A stretch of DNA of 64,000 bases from Mesorhizobium sp. 113-3-3 (lineage in GTDB: Bacteria; Pseudomonadota; Alphaproteobacteria; Rhizobiales; Rhizobiaceae), in NCBI RefSeq assembly GCF_016756495.1, contig NZ_AP023243.1, forward strand, positions 4,220,501 through 4,284,500. Direction: 5' to 3'. Position 1 is the first letter of the stretch. Each line of letters begins with the position of its first letter. Under the pieces are notes generated by a model, which ran no database searches, was not told the DNA's origin, and was given only the letters and a program-made list of their open reading frames with translations. This document shows positions 9,216 through 17,725 of the stretch, one piece after another. Both the position numbers and the translations under genes were made by a program.

Positions 9216-10133
9216 ATGACCGCCTCACCTTCCTTTCTCGGCCTTCCCGATCGCCTCGCTAATGGCCGCACGCCCCGCGCGGTGATGTTCGGAGCCGGCC
9301 ACGGCAGCACCTATCCCGGCAAGGACAGCAGCGGCTATGCGTTGGCGGCCGACGCGATCCGTGCGGCCAGCCAGGGCGATGCCCCACTCATCGAGCATTG
9401 GGATTTCGATCTCGGCGGCCCGTTGTTCGACGGCAAGCCGGCCTGCTGCGTCGACGCCGGCGACATCGCGACCATCCTGCACGACAATGCGGTCAACCGC
9501 GCCCGGATCGAGGCGAAAACGCGCGAGGTCCTGGCCTTGCCGGCCGTGCCCATCCTGCTTGGCGGTGACGATTCCGTCGTCATTCCATTCCTCGCCGGCT
9601 TTGCCGGGCACGGACCGATCTGGATCCTGCAGATCGACGCCCATATCGACTGGCGCGACGAGGTGCAAGGCGAACGCCACGGCTATTCGAGCCCGATGCG
9701 GCGGGCGAGCGAGATGCCGCATGTCGCAGGCATGGTACAAGTCGGCCTGCGCAGCGTCGGCAGCGCGCGCCTCTCTGAAATCGAAGCGGCGCAGCACTAT
9801 GGCAGCCGTTTCGTGACCGCGCGCGAGGTTCATGCTCAAGGCGTGGAAGCCGCCCTTCGCCATATTCCAGAAGGCGCGAGCGTCGTCGTCACCTTCGACT
9901 GCGACAGCCTCGATCCCGGCATCATGCCGGGCGTTGCGGCGCGTACGCCTGGCGGCCTTACCTACACGCAGGCGATCGACCTGATCGCAGGCCTCGGCAA
10001 GCGCGCCAGGATCGCGGGATTCGACCTGGTCGAGCTCTATCCGCCCGCCGACATAGACGGCCTGTCGGCGCAGACCGCCGCGCGTCTTCTCGTCAATGTG
10101 ATCGGCACCATTGCCCGCGTTGCTGATTTTTAG
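9216..10133 (+). CDS. Agmatinase/arginase family ureohydrolase
   Basis: A 305-residue protein of the binuclear manganese ureohydrolase family, which includes agmatinase, guanidinobutyrase and arginase. The metal motifs DAHIDW and TFDCDSLDP are intact. The first motif reads GGDDSVVIP where textbook members have GGDH, so one metal ligand is Asp instead of His. I recall GGDD in some proteobacterial agmatinase-like proteins, so this may mark a subfamily. No polyamine or arginine genes are adjacent, so the substrate is unresolved. The start at 9216 follows GGACCGTAAAAA, a modest ribosome site. Confidence 0.85.
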   Translation: MTASPSFLGLPDRLANGRTPRAVMFGAGHGSTYPGKDSSGYALAADAIRAASQGDAPLIEHWDFDLGGPLFDGKPACCVDAGDIATILHDNAVNRARIEAKTREVLALPAVPILLGGDDSVVIPFLAGFAGHGPIWILQIDAHIDWRDEVQGERHGYSSPMRRASEMPHVAGMVQVGLRSVGSARLSEIEAAQHYGSRFVTAREVHAQGVEAALRHIPEGASVVVTFDCDSLDPGIMPGVAARTPGGLTYTQAIDLIAGLGKRARIAGFDLVELYPPADIDGLSAQTAARLLVNVIGTIARVADF

Positions 10134-10215
10134 ACAGTGCGACCTAATAATCACAGCTCCTTTATTGTATTCGTGTATGTTTCTCTTCGCTGATGAATGG
10201 GATGGGAGAGATTCA

Positions 10216-10959
10216 GTGAAGAGACTTCTTGCAATCATGGCGCTGGCCGGGCTCAGCGCCACCGCGGCATCGGCTGCGGACATGGCCGCGCCCGTAGCTG
10301 GTTCGGCCTATGACTGGAGCGGTTTTTATGCCGGCGCGCATATCGGCGTCGCCAACGGCAACATCACCGCGACGGATGTCACACAGCCGAACGGCGGGTT
10401 TTTCACCGACCTGGTTCCGGCCGGAACAGAGGGTTTCGATTTCCGTGATACGAACATAGCGGGCGGCGTGCATGTCGGCGCCCAGTACCAGTGGCAGCAA
10501 TTCGTCCTGGGCGGCGAAGCGACGTGGACCGCCACGGGAATCCGCAAGGAGATCGTCAGCCCATACTTCCCAGACTCCGACACCGAGACCGGCAAGATCC
10601 AGCACTATGCGACGGTGGTCGGCAAGATCGGCTATGCGTTCGACCGCGTCCTGATCTATGCGAAGGGCGGCTATGCCGGCGGCAAGGTCGGGTTCACGGC
10701 GCGCGACAATGATGCCCTGGTCACCTATGAGCAGAACGAATGGCACAATGGCTACGCGTTGGGCCTTGGCATCGACTATGCCCTCACCGACAGGCTGAGC
10801 CTTGGTGTCGACTATACGCATGTCGATCTCGGCTCCAAGACGAGCACGGGACCCAATGTGTTCGATGACGGCTCGCTTGGGAGCAACCCCGAGAGCTACG
10901 AAACCAAGGCCAGGGTAGATGCCGTGATGGCCCGGCTGAGCTACAAGTTCGGCGGCTAG
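10216..10959 (+). CDS. Outer membrane beta-barrel protein (Omp25/31-like)
   Basis: A 247-residue secreted protein. I start at the GTG at 10216, which has GGGAGAG seven bases upstream and yields a clean signal peptide cut near ASA-AD at residue 21. The Met at 10111 would bury that signal. The mature protein begins with YDWSGFYAGAHIGVANG, the hallmark of the rhizobial and Brucella 8-strand porin-like family, and ends in a Phe-containing terminal strand (ARLSYKFGG). Alternating hydrophobic residues in strands are visible throughout. Related barrels occur at 56802-58106, where the domain is doubled. Likely function is outer-membrane structure; transport is unproven. Confidence 0.85.
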   Translation: MKRLLAIMALAGLSATAASAADMAAPVAGSAYDWSGFYAGAHIGVANGNITATDVTQPNGGFFTDLVPAGTEGFDFRDTNIAGGVHVGAQYQWQQFVLGGEATWTATGIRKEIVSPYFPDSDTETGKIQHYATVVGKIGYAFDRVLIYAKGGYAGGKVGFTARDNDALVTYEQNEWHNGYALGLGIDYALTDRLSLGVDYTHVDLGSKTSTGPNVFDDGSLGSNPESYETKARVDAVMARLSYKFGG

Positions 10960-10984
10960 CAGTTTGGCGGGTCTGATTGTGATT

Positions 10985-11005
10985 TGCCCGGCTTCACGCC
11001 GGGCA
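10985..11005 (+). terminator. Hairpin after the outer membrane protein gene
   Basis: TGCCCGGC pairs with GCCGGGCA across a five-base loop, 25 bases after the stop at 10959. It is followed by a weak T-rich stretch (GGTCTTTGAC), so termination is plausible but not ideal. Confidence 0.55.
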
Positions 11006-11101
11006 CGGTCTTTGACTCCAGAGGAATTCCACCGATTCCCCCGCTCCCACTGTGATCCGGTGGGTTTGGCGAGCGCTTGCGTCCGGCAGATTGAAATCCG
11101 G

Positions 11102-11881
11102 CTATGTGGCGCCAGCCGCTGAAATGCGGCGATGCACGCCGTCCAGGCTTTCCGCCAGCGCATCGAAGACGTTGCGGGCCGTGAGTTCGTTCAGGACCTG
11201 CTCGTTGATGCCGCCGCGGGTCGCATAATCCTGCGCCAGATGCGTGAAATCCGCATCGGGCGCCGTCTCCGGGGCGTGCCCGAGCGCGGTGAAGAGCGCG
11301 GCTATGTAGTCGCGCCCCTTGGTGTCCGGCACATCATGCGCTTTCAGCCAGCGATGGATCGTGTCGAGATACTTGAAATAGGTGGCATAGGTCGCGGTCG
11401 CGACGCTCAACGCGTCGAACTCGCTGGAACTCTCGACCGCGATCACCTTTCCCAATCCGCCGAACAACGCGGCCACGTCCGGATCGGGCGGGTAGATGAT
11501 CGTCGCCCCAAGCCGTTGGGCGATCATCGGCATGGGCAGCGCCTTCGTCACGCGGCTGGCAGGTGCGGCCAGGCCGATGATTTCCTCGCGCGACAGCGTG
11601 GCGATCAAGCTGATGAGGTGATGATCGCGCCGGAACTTCAATCCAGGCAGCACCTGGTGGGCAATTTGCGGCCGCACCGCCAGCATGACGGTATCGCATT
11701 CGTCGAGCACCGCCTGATTGTCGGTGGCGATACGCACATTCGGATAACGGGACGCAAGGTTCGCGGCGATCTCTTCGTTGCGCGGCGACAGCACCACCGA
11801 TACCGGATCGCGCTCGAGGGAGTTGAGCCCGGTGACAATGGCTGACGTCAGCGCGCCTGTGCCGATGAAGCCAAGTTTCAT
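11102..11881 (-). CDS. Pyrroline-5-carboxylate reductase-like NAD(P)-dependent oxidoreductase
   Basis: A 259-residue ProC-like protein with a Rossmann motif at the N-terminus (KLGFIGTGALTSAIVTGL) and the region LISLIATLSREEI, as in ProC enzymes that reduce pyrroline-5-carboxylate to proline. It then has KALPMPMIAQRLGAT, a diverged form of the family RAMPNTP motif. The start at 11881 has GGAG seven bases upstream and is better than the ATG at 11893. It lies 37 bases after the aldose epimerase gene on the same strand, so the two may share a transcript. The divergent central motif means the substrate may not be P5C. Confidence 0.75.
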   Translation of the reverse strand: MKLGFIGTGALTSAIVTGLNSLERDPVSVVLSPRNEEIAANLASRYPNVRIATDNQAVLDECDTVMLAVRPQIAHQVLPGLKFRRDHHLISLIATLSREEIIGLAAPASRVTKALPMPMIAQRLGATIIYPPDPDVAALFGGLGKVIAVESSSEFDALSVATATYATYFKYLDTIHRWLKAHDVPDTKGRDYIAALFTALGHAPETAPDADFTHLAQDYATRGGINEQVLNELTARNVFDALAESLDGVHRRISAAGAT

Positions 11882-11918
11882 TGGGTACTCCAAGGCGTTG
11901 GTTTTCCGGCCCCGACGG

Positions 11919-12815
11919 TCACCGCCGTCCCTGCTCCAGGCCGATCCGGTAGCTCAGTGAACGCTTCGCTCCCGGTTCGATCAGCATCACGCCAGGCTTG
12001 TCGCTGAATTCGCCGTCGAAATCGGCCGGGCTCGCAATACCATGCCAGGGTTCGATGCACAGGAAGGGCGCACCGCCGGGCTTGGACCAGATGCCGAGTA
12101 CCTCGGCGCCCTGCCATGACATTTCGATCGCGGGACCGCTCTCGGCCGCATAACGTACGCTGGTGCTGGCGGCCCGATCCAGGATGACGGCGTCGTCGTC
12201 GAACAGCCGTTCGGACAGCGTAAGCGTCCTGCCTTTGATCGGTGTTGGCCGCGATTCTGGGAGCAGAAGGCCGTCCTTGAGGCGGCGGATCGGTGCGGGT
12301 TCATCATCGGCAAAAGTCAGCCGATAGGCCTCCTTGGGCAATTCCGCCAGCAACGGCCAGTTGAACGCTGGATGCGCGCCGATCGAGGCCGGCAAAGGTT
12401 CGTCGCCAGTGTTGGTGACCTCCAGGACCACACCAAGCCGCTGGCGCTCGAGCGTATAGGTCACGGCTAGGCGAAAGGCGAAGGGGTAGTGGGCGCGCGT
12501 GTCGACATCGTCGGTGAGGACCAGCGTGCAAGAGCGGGGTCCCCTCTCCTCCCAGGTGAACGGCTTGTCGCGGGCGAAGCCGTGCTGCGTCATCGGATAG
12601 GCCTGGCCGCGGTGGCGCAGCTGGTCGCCCTTCAGCCGGCCGACGATGGGGAACAGCACCGGCGAATGCCGCCGCCACTCCGGCCCGGCCTGCCACAGGA
12701 ACTCAAACCCCTGCCCATCCCGCAGAGAAACCAGTTCGGCGCCCTGCCCTGTTATAACAGCCGAGATGCCGTCGCCCTGAAGCGTTTGGCTGTCCTGTGC
12801 CACATGTCCTCGCAC
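11919..12815 (-). CDS. Aldose 1-epimerase family protein
   Basis: A 298-residue galactose-mutarotase fold protein of the LacX/YeaD type. Visible family features are PVLFPIVGRLKGD, MTQHGFARD (one catalytic His), SIGAHPAFNWP (the second His) and a C-terminal CIEPWHGIASP. Such enzymes interconvert alpha and beta anomers of sugars or hexose-6-phosphates. It precedes the ProC-like gene by 37 bases. The substrate cannot be told from the sequence. Confidence 0.85.
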   Translation of the reverse strand: MRGHVAQDSQTLQGDGISAVITGQGAELVSLRDGQGFEFLWQAGPEWRRHSPVLFPIVGRLKGDQLRHRGQAYPMTQHGFARDKPFTWEERGPRSCTLVLTDDVDTRAHYPFAFRLAVTYTLERQRLGVVLEVTNTGDEPLPASIGAHPAFNWPLLAELPKEAYRLTFADDEPAPIRRLKDGLLLPESRPTPIKGRTLTLSERLFDDDAVILDRAASTSVRYAAESGPAIEMSWQGAEVLGIWSKPGGAPFLCIEPWHGIASPADFDGEFSDKPGVMLIEPGAKRSLSYRIGLEQGRR

Positions 12816-12884
12816 TGTTGAAGGCTGGTGCGGCGGCAGACTAGCAAAAGCTCTTAGGGACTCAAGGTGTGGCCAGAACGAATT

Positions 12885-12912
12885 GTGGCCGGAGGATCTC
12901 TCCTCCGGCCAC
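12885..12912. terminator. Perfect 12-bp inverted repeat between two minus-strand genes
   Basis: GTGGCCGGAGGA and TCCTCCGGCCAC flank a four-base TCTC loop. It lies downstream of the Bax-inhibitor-like gene and upstream of the aldose epimerase gene, both minus strand. There is no T-run, so it may act as a processing or weak termination hairpin. Confidence 0.6.
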
Positions 12913-12963
12913 CTCTCCGCATCAAGGGCGAGAACCCCGGCCCTTGCCCACAGCGGACAGTCG

Positions 12964-13680
12964 TTACTCGCGCTCGCCAGTGAAATTCAGCAGCAGCTGG
13001 AAGATGTTGATGAAGTTCAGGTAGAGCGAGAAGGCGCCGAAAACAGCCAGCTTCTGGCGCGATTCGGCGTCGAAATTCTCGGCATACTGTTCCTTGATCG
13101 TCTGCGTGTCCCAGGCGGTCAGGCCGATGAAGACGGCGATGCCGATCACCGAGATGGCGAATTGCAGCGCGGTCGAGCCGAGGAAGATGTTGACGATGCT
13201 GGCGATCACCACGCCGATCAGGCCCATGATCAGGAACGACGAGAACTGCGTCAGGTCGCGCCTGGTCGTGTAGCCATAGAGGCTGGTGGCGCCGAACATG
13301 GTGGCGGCGATGAAGAAGGTGCGCGCGATGCTGGTGCCGGTGAAGACCAGGAACACGGAGGCGAGCGACAAGCCCATCACCGCGCAGAAGGCCCAGAACA
13401 TCGCCTGGGCGCTGGCCGCCGACATGGTCTGCATCTTGAACGAAAACAGCAACACGAAGGCGAGCGGCGCCAGCATCACCACATATTTCAGCGGGCTGGA
13501 GAAGATCGGCACATAGAGCGCCGGCGTCGACGACACCAGGAAGGCGACCAGGCCGGTGACCACGAGGCCAAGGCCCATATAGTTGTAGACGCGCAGCATG
13601 TGCTGGCGCAGGCCTTCGTCAAAGACGGCTCCGGCCTGGGCGCCGGTGCCGACGCGATATCCCAGATTGGGCGTGTTCAT
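12964..13680 (-). CDS. ybhL: Bax inhibitor-1/YccA family membrane protein
   Basis: A 238-residue multi-spanning inner-membrane protein with about seven helices beginning near residue 33 (YNYMGLGLVVTGLVAFLV). The family signature around the conserved Asp, IGIAVFIGLTAWDTQTIKE, is intact. BI-1 proteins are implicated in calcium leak and stress tolerance, and interact with proteases in E. coli (YbhL/YccA). A strong AAAGGAG precedes the start and lies in the 23-base gap after the anti-sigma gene, so the sigma, anti-sigma and this gene probably form one transcript. That context suggests envelope-stress control, which is inference. Confidence 0.92.
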   Translation of the reverse strand: MNTPNLGYRVGTGAQAGAVFDEGLRQHMLRVYNYMGLGLVVTGLVAFLVSSTPALYVPIFSSPLKYVVMLAPLAFVLLFSFKMQTMSAASAQAMFWAFCAVMGLSLASVFLVFTGTSIARTFFIAATMFGATSLYGYTTRRDLTQFSSFLIMGLIGVVIASIVNIFLGSTALQFAISVIGIAVFIGLTAWDTQTIKEQYAENFDAESRQKLAVFGAFSLYLNFINIFQLLLNFTGERE

Positions 13681-13703
13681 TTGCAGTCTCCTTTGTGGAT
13701 CGG

Positions 13704-14477
13704 TCAGTAAAGCGTTCTGGCGAGCGTCTCGGCGGCGCGGTCGAGGTCGTGAACCCCGCTCTTGGCGACCACCGCATAGGCGACCTCGCCGATCTGGAAA
13801 TAGGCCGAGGAAATGTCGCCCGAGGGCGCGACGGTCGGCTTGACCACGTCGAAGGTTCCAGGCCGGATCGCAAACAGCGACACCAGGCCCATATCCTTGG
13901 TGTCGACCGCCATCTCGACGCTCGGGCCGAAACGCGACGGATAGATCTGCACGTCGCGCACCTTCCAGTCCTTGGGCAGCGACGGCATGACGATCGCGGT
14001 CGCGGCGCGGATCTCGCCGGCGTTGTAATTGGGCGCTTCCTGCTGCGAGGGCATGGTTTCGCGCACCAGGGTCGTCCTGTGCGCCCGCACCGCCTCGTCA
14101 AGATAGGCGGGCGGCTGCGGCGACGCGACGACCTTGGTCACCGACATCGGACCGATGATGCCGTTTGCCAGCCAGCCGGCGGCAACGAAGGCGGCAACCG
14201 CCGCGGCGCGCTGCAAGACGCCGAAGATGCGGCCCCTGACAAGGCCCCTCTCCAGCCGCCGCGCGGCATCGGCGGTCGCGGGCCGCGCCATGTCCCTGGA
14301 GCCGGCAAGCGCCACGCGCAGTTCATCACGGGTCCGCAGATCCGACATGACGCGCGCGGCGGCCTCCGGACGCGTCGACAGGAAGGCTTCGACCTCGATG
14401 CGGCGGGTGACGTCGAGCTGCTCGTCGACATAGGCGTCGAGGTCGGCGTCGGTCACGGGATCGACAAGAGCGCTCAT
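13704..14477 (-). CDS. Membrane-anchored anti-sigma factor
   Basis: A 257-residue protein encoded directly after an ECF sigma factor, overlapping it by four bases (ATGA). The N-terminal part has the anti-sigma helix pattern DADLDAYVDEQLD followed by a short linker. One membrane helix lies at about 88-106 (VLQRAAAVAAFVAAGWLA). The C-terminal 140 residues, periplasmic by this topology, include PSLPKDWKVRDVQIYPSRF and may sense the signal. No zinc-binding HxxxCxxC motif is visible, so it is not a ZAS-type anti-sigma factor. It should hold the partner sigma factor at the membrane until stress. Confidence 0.85.
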   Translation of the reverse strand: MSALVDPVTDADLDAYVDEQLDVTRRIEVEAFLSTRPEAAARVMSDLRTRDELRVALAGSRDMARPATADAARRLERGLVRGRIFGVLQRAAAVAAFVAAGWLANGIIGPMSVTKVVASPQPPAYLDEAVRAHRTTLVRETMPSQQEAPNYNAGEIRAATAIVMPSLPKDWKVRDVQIYPSRFGPSVEMAVDTKDMGLVSLFAIRPGTFDVVKPTVAPSGDISSAYFQIGEVAYAVVAKSGVHDLDRAAETLARTLY

Positions 14478-14995
14478 GGCTCACCTCCGACGATTCTGAG
14501 ATGGTTTTTGCCGCGCCCCGGGGCGGCGTCTTCCATCTGGCGCAAGGCGGCGCGCGCCCTGCCGATGCGCGACATCAGCGTTCCCAGCGGCACGCCGGTG
14601 GCATTGGCCGCCTGCTGGTAGGAAAGCCCTTCGATGGCGACCAGATGCAGTGCCGAACGCTGCTCTTCCGGCAAATTGAAAAAGGCCTCCCGCACCTGCG
14701 CCAAGCGCACGGAATGCTCCTGCGGCGCCGGCGTTGCGGCATCGGCGAGGTACCCGGCCTGTTCGATGCGTGACGCTTCCGAACGGCGCGAACGCACGCG
14801 GTCGATAAATGCGTTGTGGACGATGGACAGCAGCCAGGCCCGAAGGTTTCCGCCGGAGCGAAAGGTGCCGCGCCGCTCATAGGCGCGCACCAGCGCGTCA
14901 TGCACGAGATCCTCGGCATCCGCGCTGTCGCGCGTCAGCGACTGCGCATAGCGCCGCAGCGATCCGAGCTGCCCTATGATGTCAAAGCGTGGCAT
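14474..14995 (-). CDS. ECF-type RNA polymerase sigma factor
   Basis: A sigma-70 family group 4 protein with region 2 (SLTRDSADAEDLVHDALVRA) and region 4 (FNLPEEQRSALHLVAIEGL, then a helix-turn-helix ending in VPLGTLMSRIGRARAAL). I start at the Met at 14995, giving MPRFDIIGQLGSLRRYA, the common family beginning; in-frame ATGs at 15007 and 15025 are alternatives. The stop overlaps the anti-sigma start. A palindrome GGGATTTTAATCCC lies upstream at 15029-15042. Targets cannot be told, but the BI-1 gene downstream is a likely member of the same transcript. Confidence 0.92.
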   Translation of the reverse strand: MPRFDIIGQLGSLRRYAQSLTRDSADAEDLVHDALVRAYERRGTFRSGGNLRAWLLSIVHNAFIDRVRSRRSEASRIEQAGYLADAATPAPQEHSVRLAQVREAFFNLPEEQRSALHLVAIEGLSYQQAANATGVPLGTLMSRIGRARAALRQMEDAAPGRGKNHLRIVGGEP

Positions 14996-15100
14996 CGACC
15001 GTTTCATGCCCTGTTTACGGAGCATGTGGGGATTTTAATCCCGAGCCGTGCCATTTTTCTTTTGCAGGAGGATCGCGCTCGCAGTCCGCCCGCCCGGCTC

Positions 15101-15694
15101 TCAGCTGCGAAGTGGTTTTGGCGATTTGGGCGTAGTCACACCGCAAGCGCGCAACACCCATCTGCGGCCGTCGCTGCGAAAATCGGTGATGCCCAGCGGC
15201 TCGATGTCGATCCTCCAGCAAGCGGCAAGCGGCGCACCCAGGACATGCACGATCGCGGTGCGGATGACGCTGGCATGGGTCAGCGCGATGGCGTGGCCAG
15301 GCTTGGCCATCAGCCGGTCCATCAATGCGGAGGCCCGGCGGGCAACGTCGGCCAGCGACTCGCCGCCATGCGGCGCTGCATTGGGGTCTGAGAGCCAGGC
15401 AGCGATGCTCTCGGGCTGCTCCGCCTGCACGTCCTCAAAACTCTTGCCGGCCCAGCTTCCATGATCCTGGTCCGCCAGGAGCGGTTCGACCGATGCGTCC
15501 AGCGCCAGGGCCTCAGCGGTCTGCCGGGCGCGAAGCGCGGGCGCTGTCCATACGCGATCGGCACGACGCAAGGTCCCGCGCATCGCCTTCGCCAGCGTCA
15601 GCGAGCGCGGCTCCAGCGGCTCGTCGAGCGGAAACGAACCTCGCCGGGTCGCCGCCGTGGCACCGTTGCAGATCATCGTCAGCCGTACGAGCAT
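15101..15694 (-). CDS. Histidine phosphatase superfamily protein lacking the catalytic histidine
   Basis: A 197-residue protein of the phosphoglycerate mutase/CobC-like superfamily. Later motifs are in place: VWTAPALRARQTAEAL (conserved Arg and substrate loop), ESLADVARR, and LTHASVIRTAIVHVLGA (second His). The first motif, normally RHG or SHA with the phospho-accepting His, reads MICNGATAATRR: the codon is AAC (Asn), one base from CAC (His). The start at 15694 has AAGGGA eight bases upstream. Without the nucleophile it may be inactive or have a non-catalytic role. A sequencing error cannot be excluded. Confidence 0.8.
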   Translation of the reverse strand: MLVRLTMICNGATAATRRGSFPLDEPLEPRSLTLAKAMRGTLRRADRVWTAPALRARQTAEALALDASVEPLLADQDHGSWAGKSFEDVQAEQPESIAAWLSDPNAAPHGGESLADVARRASALMDRLMAKPGHAIALTHASVIRTAIVHVLGAPLAACWRIDIEPLGITDFRSDGRRWVLRACGVTTPKSPKPLRS

Positions 15695-15836
15695 GAAGCA
15701 GTCCCTTGAGCCGCTTGTTGAAGCCACCAGTGCGACTTCCTGCAAGGTGAAGACCTACTCGCGTGGTCGATCACATCTCGTCAACAGCAATAGTGCCGGC
15801 TGAACAGTCTCGCCATCGCATTGCGCGGAGCGCGCC

Positions 15837-16280
15837 TCATTTTTCCTGCGAGCCAATCAACTTCGTCATGTCGACGGTGTTCAAGGGTATTGTTTCGTGC
15901 GGATAGATTCGCACCTCCACCCAGCCTCGTGAGGCATAGAAGCTCCGTGATCTGACATTTGGTTCGAGGCAGCGCAAACGGCCTATGGTGAAGCCGCGGG
16001 AGGCTATTTCGCTTTCCAAAACAGCCAACAGAGCAGTTCCGGCGCCGAGACCCTGGGCGGATGGATGAATCCACAAATCGCTGACGACGTCAGCATGGGA
16101 CAGCCCGACCCCGATGATGCGTTGAGGATCGCAGGCTACCCATGCGCTCGTCCAATCATCATCGCCAGCCTTTAGCGGCTCGGAAGTCCAGAGCCCGCCA
16201 TAGGTGGCTTCCAGCGAAGCCTCGACGCACTCTATGACAGCGGCCATGTCGGCGAATGCGGCCCTGCGTGTGACTATCAA
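15837..16280 (-). CDS. GNAT family N-acetyltransferase
   Basis: A 147-residue GNAT protein: an N-terminal region with DMAAVIECVEASLEATYGGL, then the acetyl-CoA motif A as LWIHPSAQGLGAGTALLAVL and motif B as RCLEPNVRSRSFYASRGWVE. I place the start at the TTG at 16280 because GGGAGGG lies six bases upstream and the residues beyond do not belong to the fold. The open frame continues to 16385. It is a single-domain enzyme transferring acetyl groups to an unknown amine. It is divergent to the aminotransferase gene at 16461. Confidence 0.83.
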   Translation of the reverse strand: MIVTRRAAFADMAAVIECVEASLEATYGGLWTSEPLKAGDDDWTSAWVACDPQRIIGVGLSHADVVSDLWIHPSAQGLGAGTALLAVLESEIASRGFTIGRLRCLEPNVRSRSFYASRGWVEVRIYPHETIPLNTVDMTKLIGSQEK

Positions 16281-16460
16281 TTTGCCCTCCCCGACACAGA
16301 TCTTGGGCAGTACGACCCGACGAGCATCGATACGGCAAGATCCCTTGCTCAATCGCCATGTATCTGGGCAAGTCCGTGGCGCCAACCCACACGCAGGAAA
16401 ACCGCTGGCGAAACGCGCTCTATTTGCGTATCACTCCGCCGCGCCAACGGAACCATAACG

Positions 16461-17645
16461 ATGTTCGAAGACCTGCAGCCCGCTCCCGCCGACAAGATCC
16501 TGGCCCTGATCGGCCTCTATCGCGCCGATCCGCGCCCCAATAAGGTCGACCTCGGCGTCGGCGTCTACAAGGACCGCGACGGCAAGACGCCGGTCATGCG
16601 CGCCGTGCGCGAAGCTGAAAAGCGGCTGCTGAACAGCCAGGACACCAAGACCTATCTCGGCCTCGCCGGCGACACCGCTTTCAACACGGTGATGGCCAAG
16701 CTCGCCTTCGGTCCGGGCGCCGACATGACGCGCATCCGTGCAGCGCAAGCGCCTGGCGGCTCCGGCGCGTTGCGCCTTGTGGCGGAGTTGCTCAAGCGGA
16801 CACGTTCGGACGCCACCGTCTGGCTCTCGGACCCGACCTGGCCGAACCACATGCCGGTGATGCGTGCCGCCGGCCTGCAGATCCGCGAATATCCCTATTT
16901 CGATGCGGCCTCCGGTGCTGTTCGCTTCGACGACATGCTGGCGGCGTTGCGGACGGCCAAGAGCGGCGACGTGGTGCTGCTGCATGGCTGCTGCCACAAC
17001 CCGACCGGCGCCAATCTGGATGCCGCACAGTGGCAGGCCGTCACCGATCTGGTCGTCGAGCGCGGGCTGCTGCCATTCGTCGACATCGCCTATCAGGGCT
17101 TTGGCGACGGCCTTGAGGCCGACGCGCTTGGCCTGCGCCTGCTGGCGGCGAAAGTGCCGGAGATGGTCGTTGCCTCGAGCTGCTCGAAGAATTTCGCCGT
17201 CTACCGCGACCGCGTCGGCGCGGCGATGATCCTGGCCAAGGACGGCGCGCAAGCCGATGTGGCGATGAGCCAGATGCTGTCGGCGGCGCGCGCCATGTAT
17301 TCGATGCCGCCGGACCATGGCGCCGCGGCGGTGCGCATCGTGCTGGAAGACGCCAGCCTGCGCGCCGACTGGGAAGCCGAACTGGAAGAAATGCGCCTGC
17401 GCATGCTGCGGCTTCGCGTCCAGTTCGCCGAGGCGCTGCGCCGGCAGTCCAACTCCGACCGCTTCGACTTCGTCGCCAGCCACCGCGGCATGTTCTCGCG
17501 GCTTGGCCTGACGGAAGCGCAGGTCGAGCGGCTGCGTGACGAGCACGGCGTCTACATGGTCGGCGACAGCCGCATCAACGTCGCCGGTTTGCCCGAAGAT
17601 GGCATGGACGACCTCGCCAAGGCGATCGTCTCCGTCCTCGACTGA
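16461..17645 (+). CDS. Aspartate/aromatic amino acid aminotransferase (class I)
   Basis: A 394-residue PLP-dependent transaminase of subgroup I-alpha (AspC/TyrB type). Visible motifs are VDLGVGVYKDRDGKTP near the N-terminus, LHGCCHNPTGANLD (substrate Asn), PFVDIAYQGFGDG (PLP Asp and Tyr), and the PLP lysine in ASSCSKNFAVYRDRVG. It should swap amino groups between aspartate or aromatic amino acids and 2-oxo acids in the cytoplasm. The choice between AspC and TyrB cannot be made by eye. It is followed 80 bases later by mazG on the same strand. Confidence 0.92.
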   Translation: MFEDLQPAPADKILALIGLYRADPRPNKVDLGVGVYKDRDGKTPVMRAVREAEKRLLNSQDTKTYLGLAGDTAFNTVMAKLAFGPGADMTRIRAAQAPGGSGALRLVAELLKRTRSDATVWLSDPTWPNHMPVMRAAGLQIREYPYFDAASGAVRFDDMLAALRTAKSGDVVLLHGCCHNPTGANLDAAQWQAVTDLVVERGLLPFVDIAYQGFGDGLEADALGLRLLAAKVPEMVVASSCSKNFAVYRDRVGAAMILAKDGAQADVAMSQMLSAARAMYSMPPDHGAAAVRIVLEDASLRADWEAELEEMRLRMLRLRVQFAEALRRQSNSDRFDFVASHRGMFSRLGLTEAQVERLRDEHGVYMVGDSRINVAGLPEDGMDDLAKAIVSVLD

Positions 17646-17725
17646 GGCGGCTCAGCTGTGGACAAGGCCCCCTCGCCGGCTGACAGCGTTGGCTGTGCGA
17701 CAGGCGGCGGGCTAGCATCCGCCGC

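Noticed and set aside
15029..15042. Palindrome GGGATTTTAATCCC near the sigma factor start as an operator
   Set aside because: It is short, single, and lies where the start codon itself is uncertain, so I would not call it a site.
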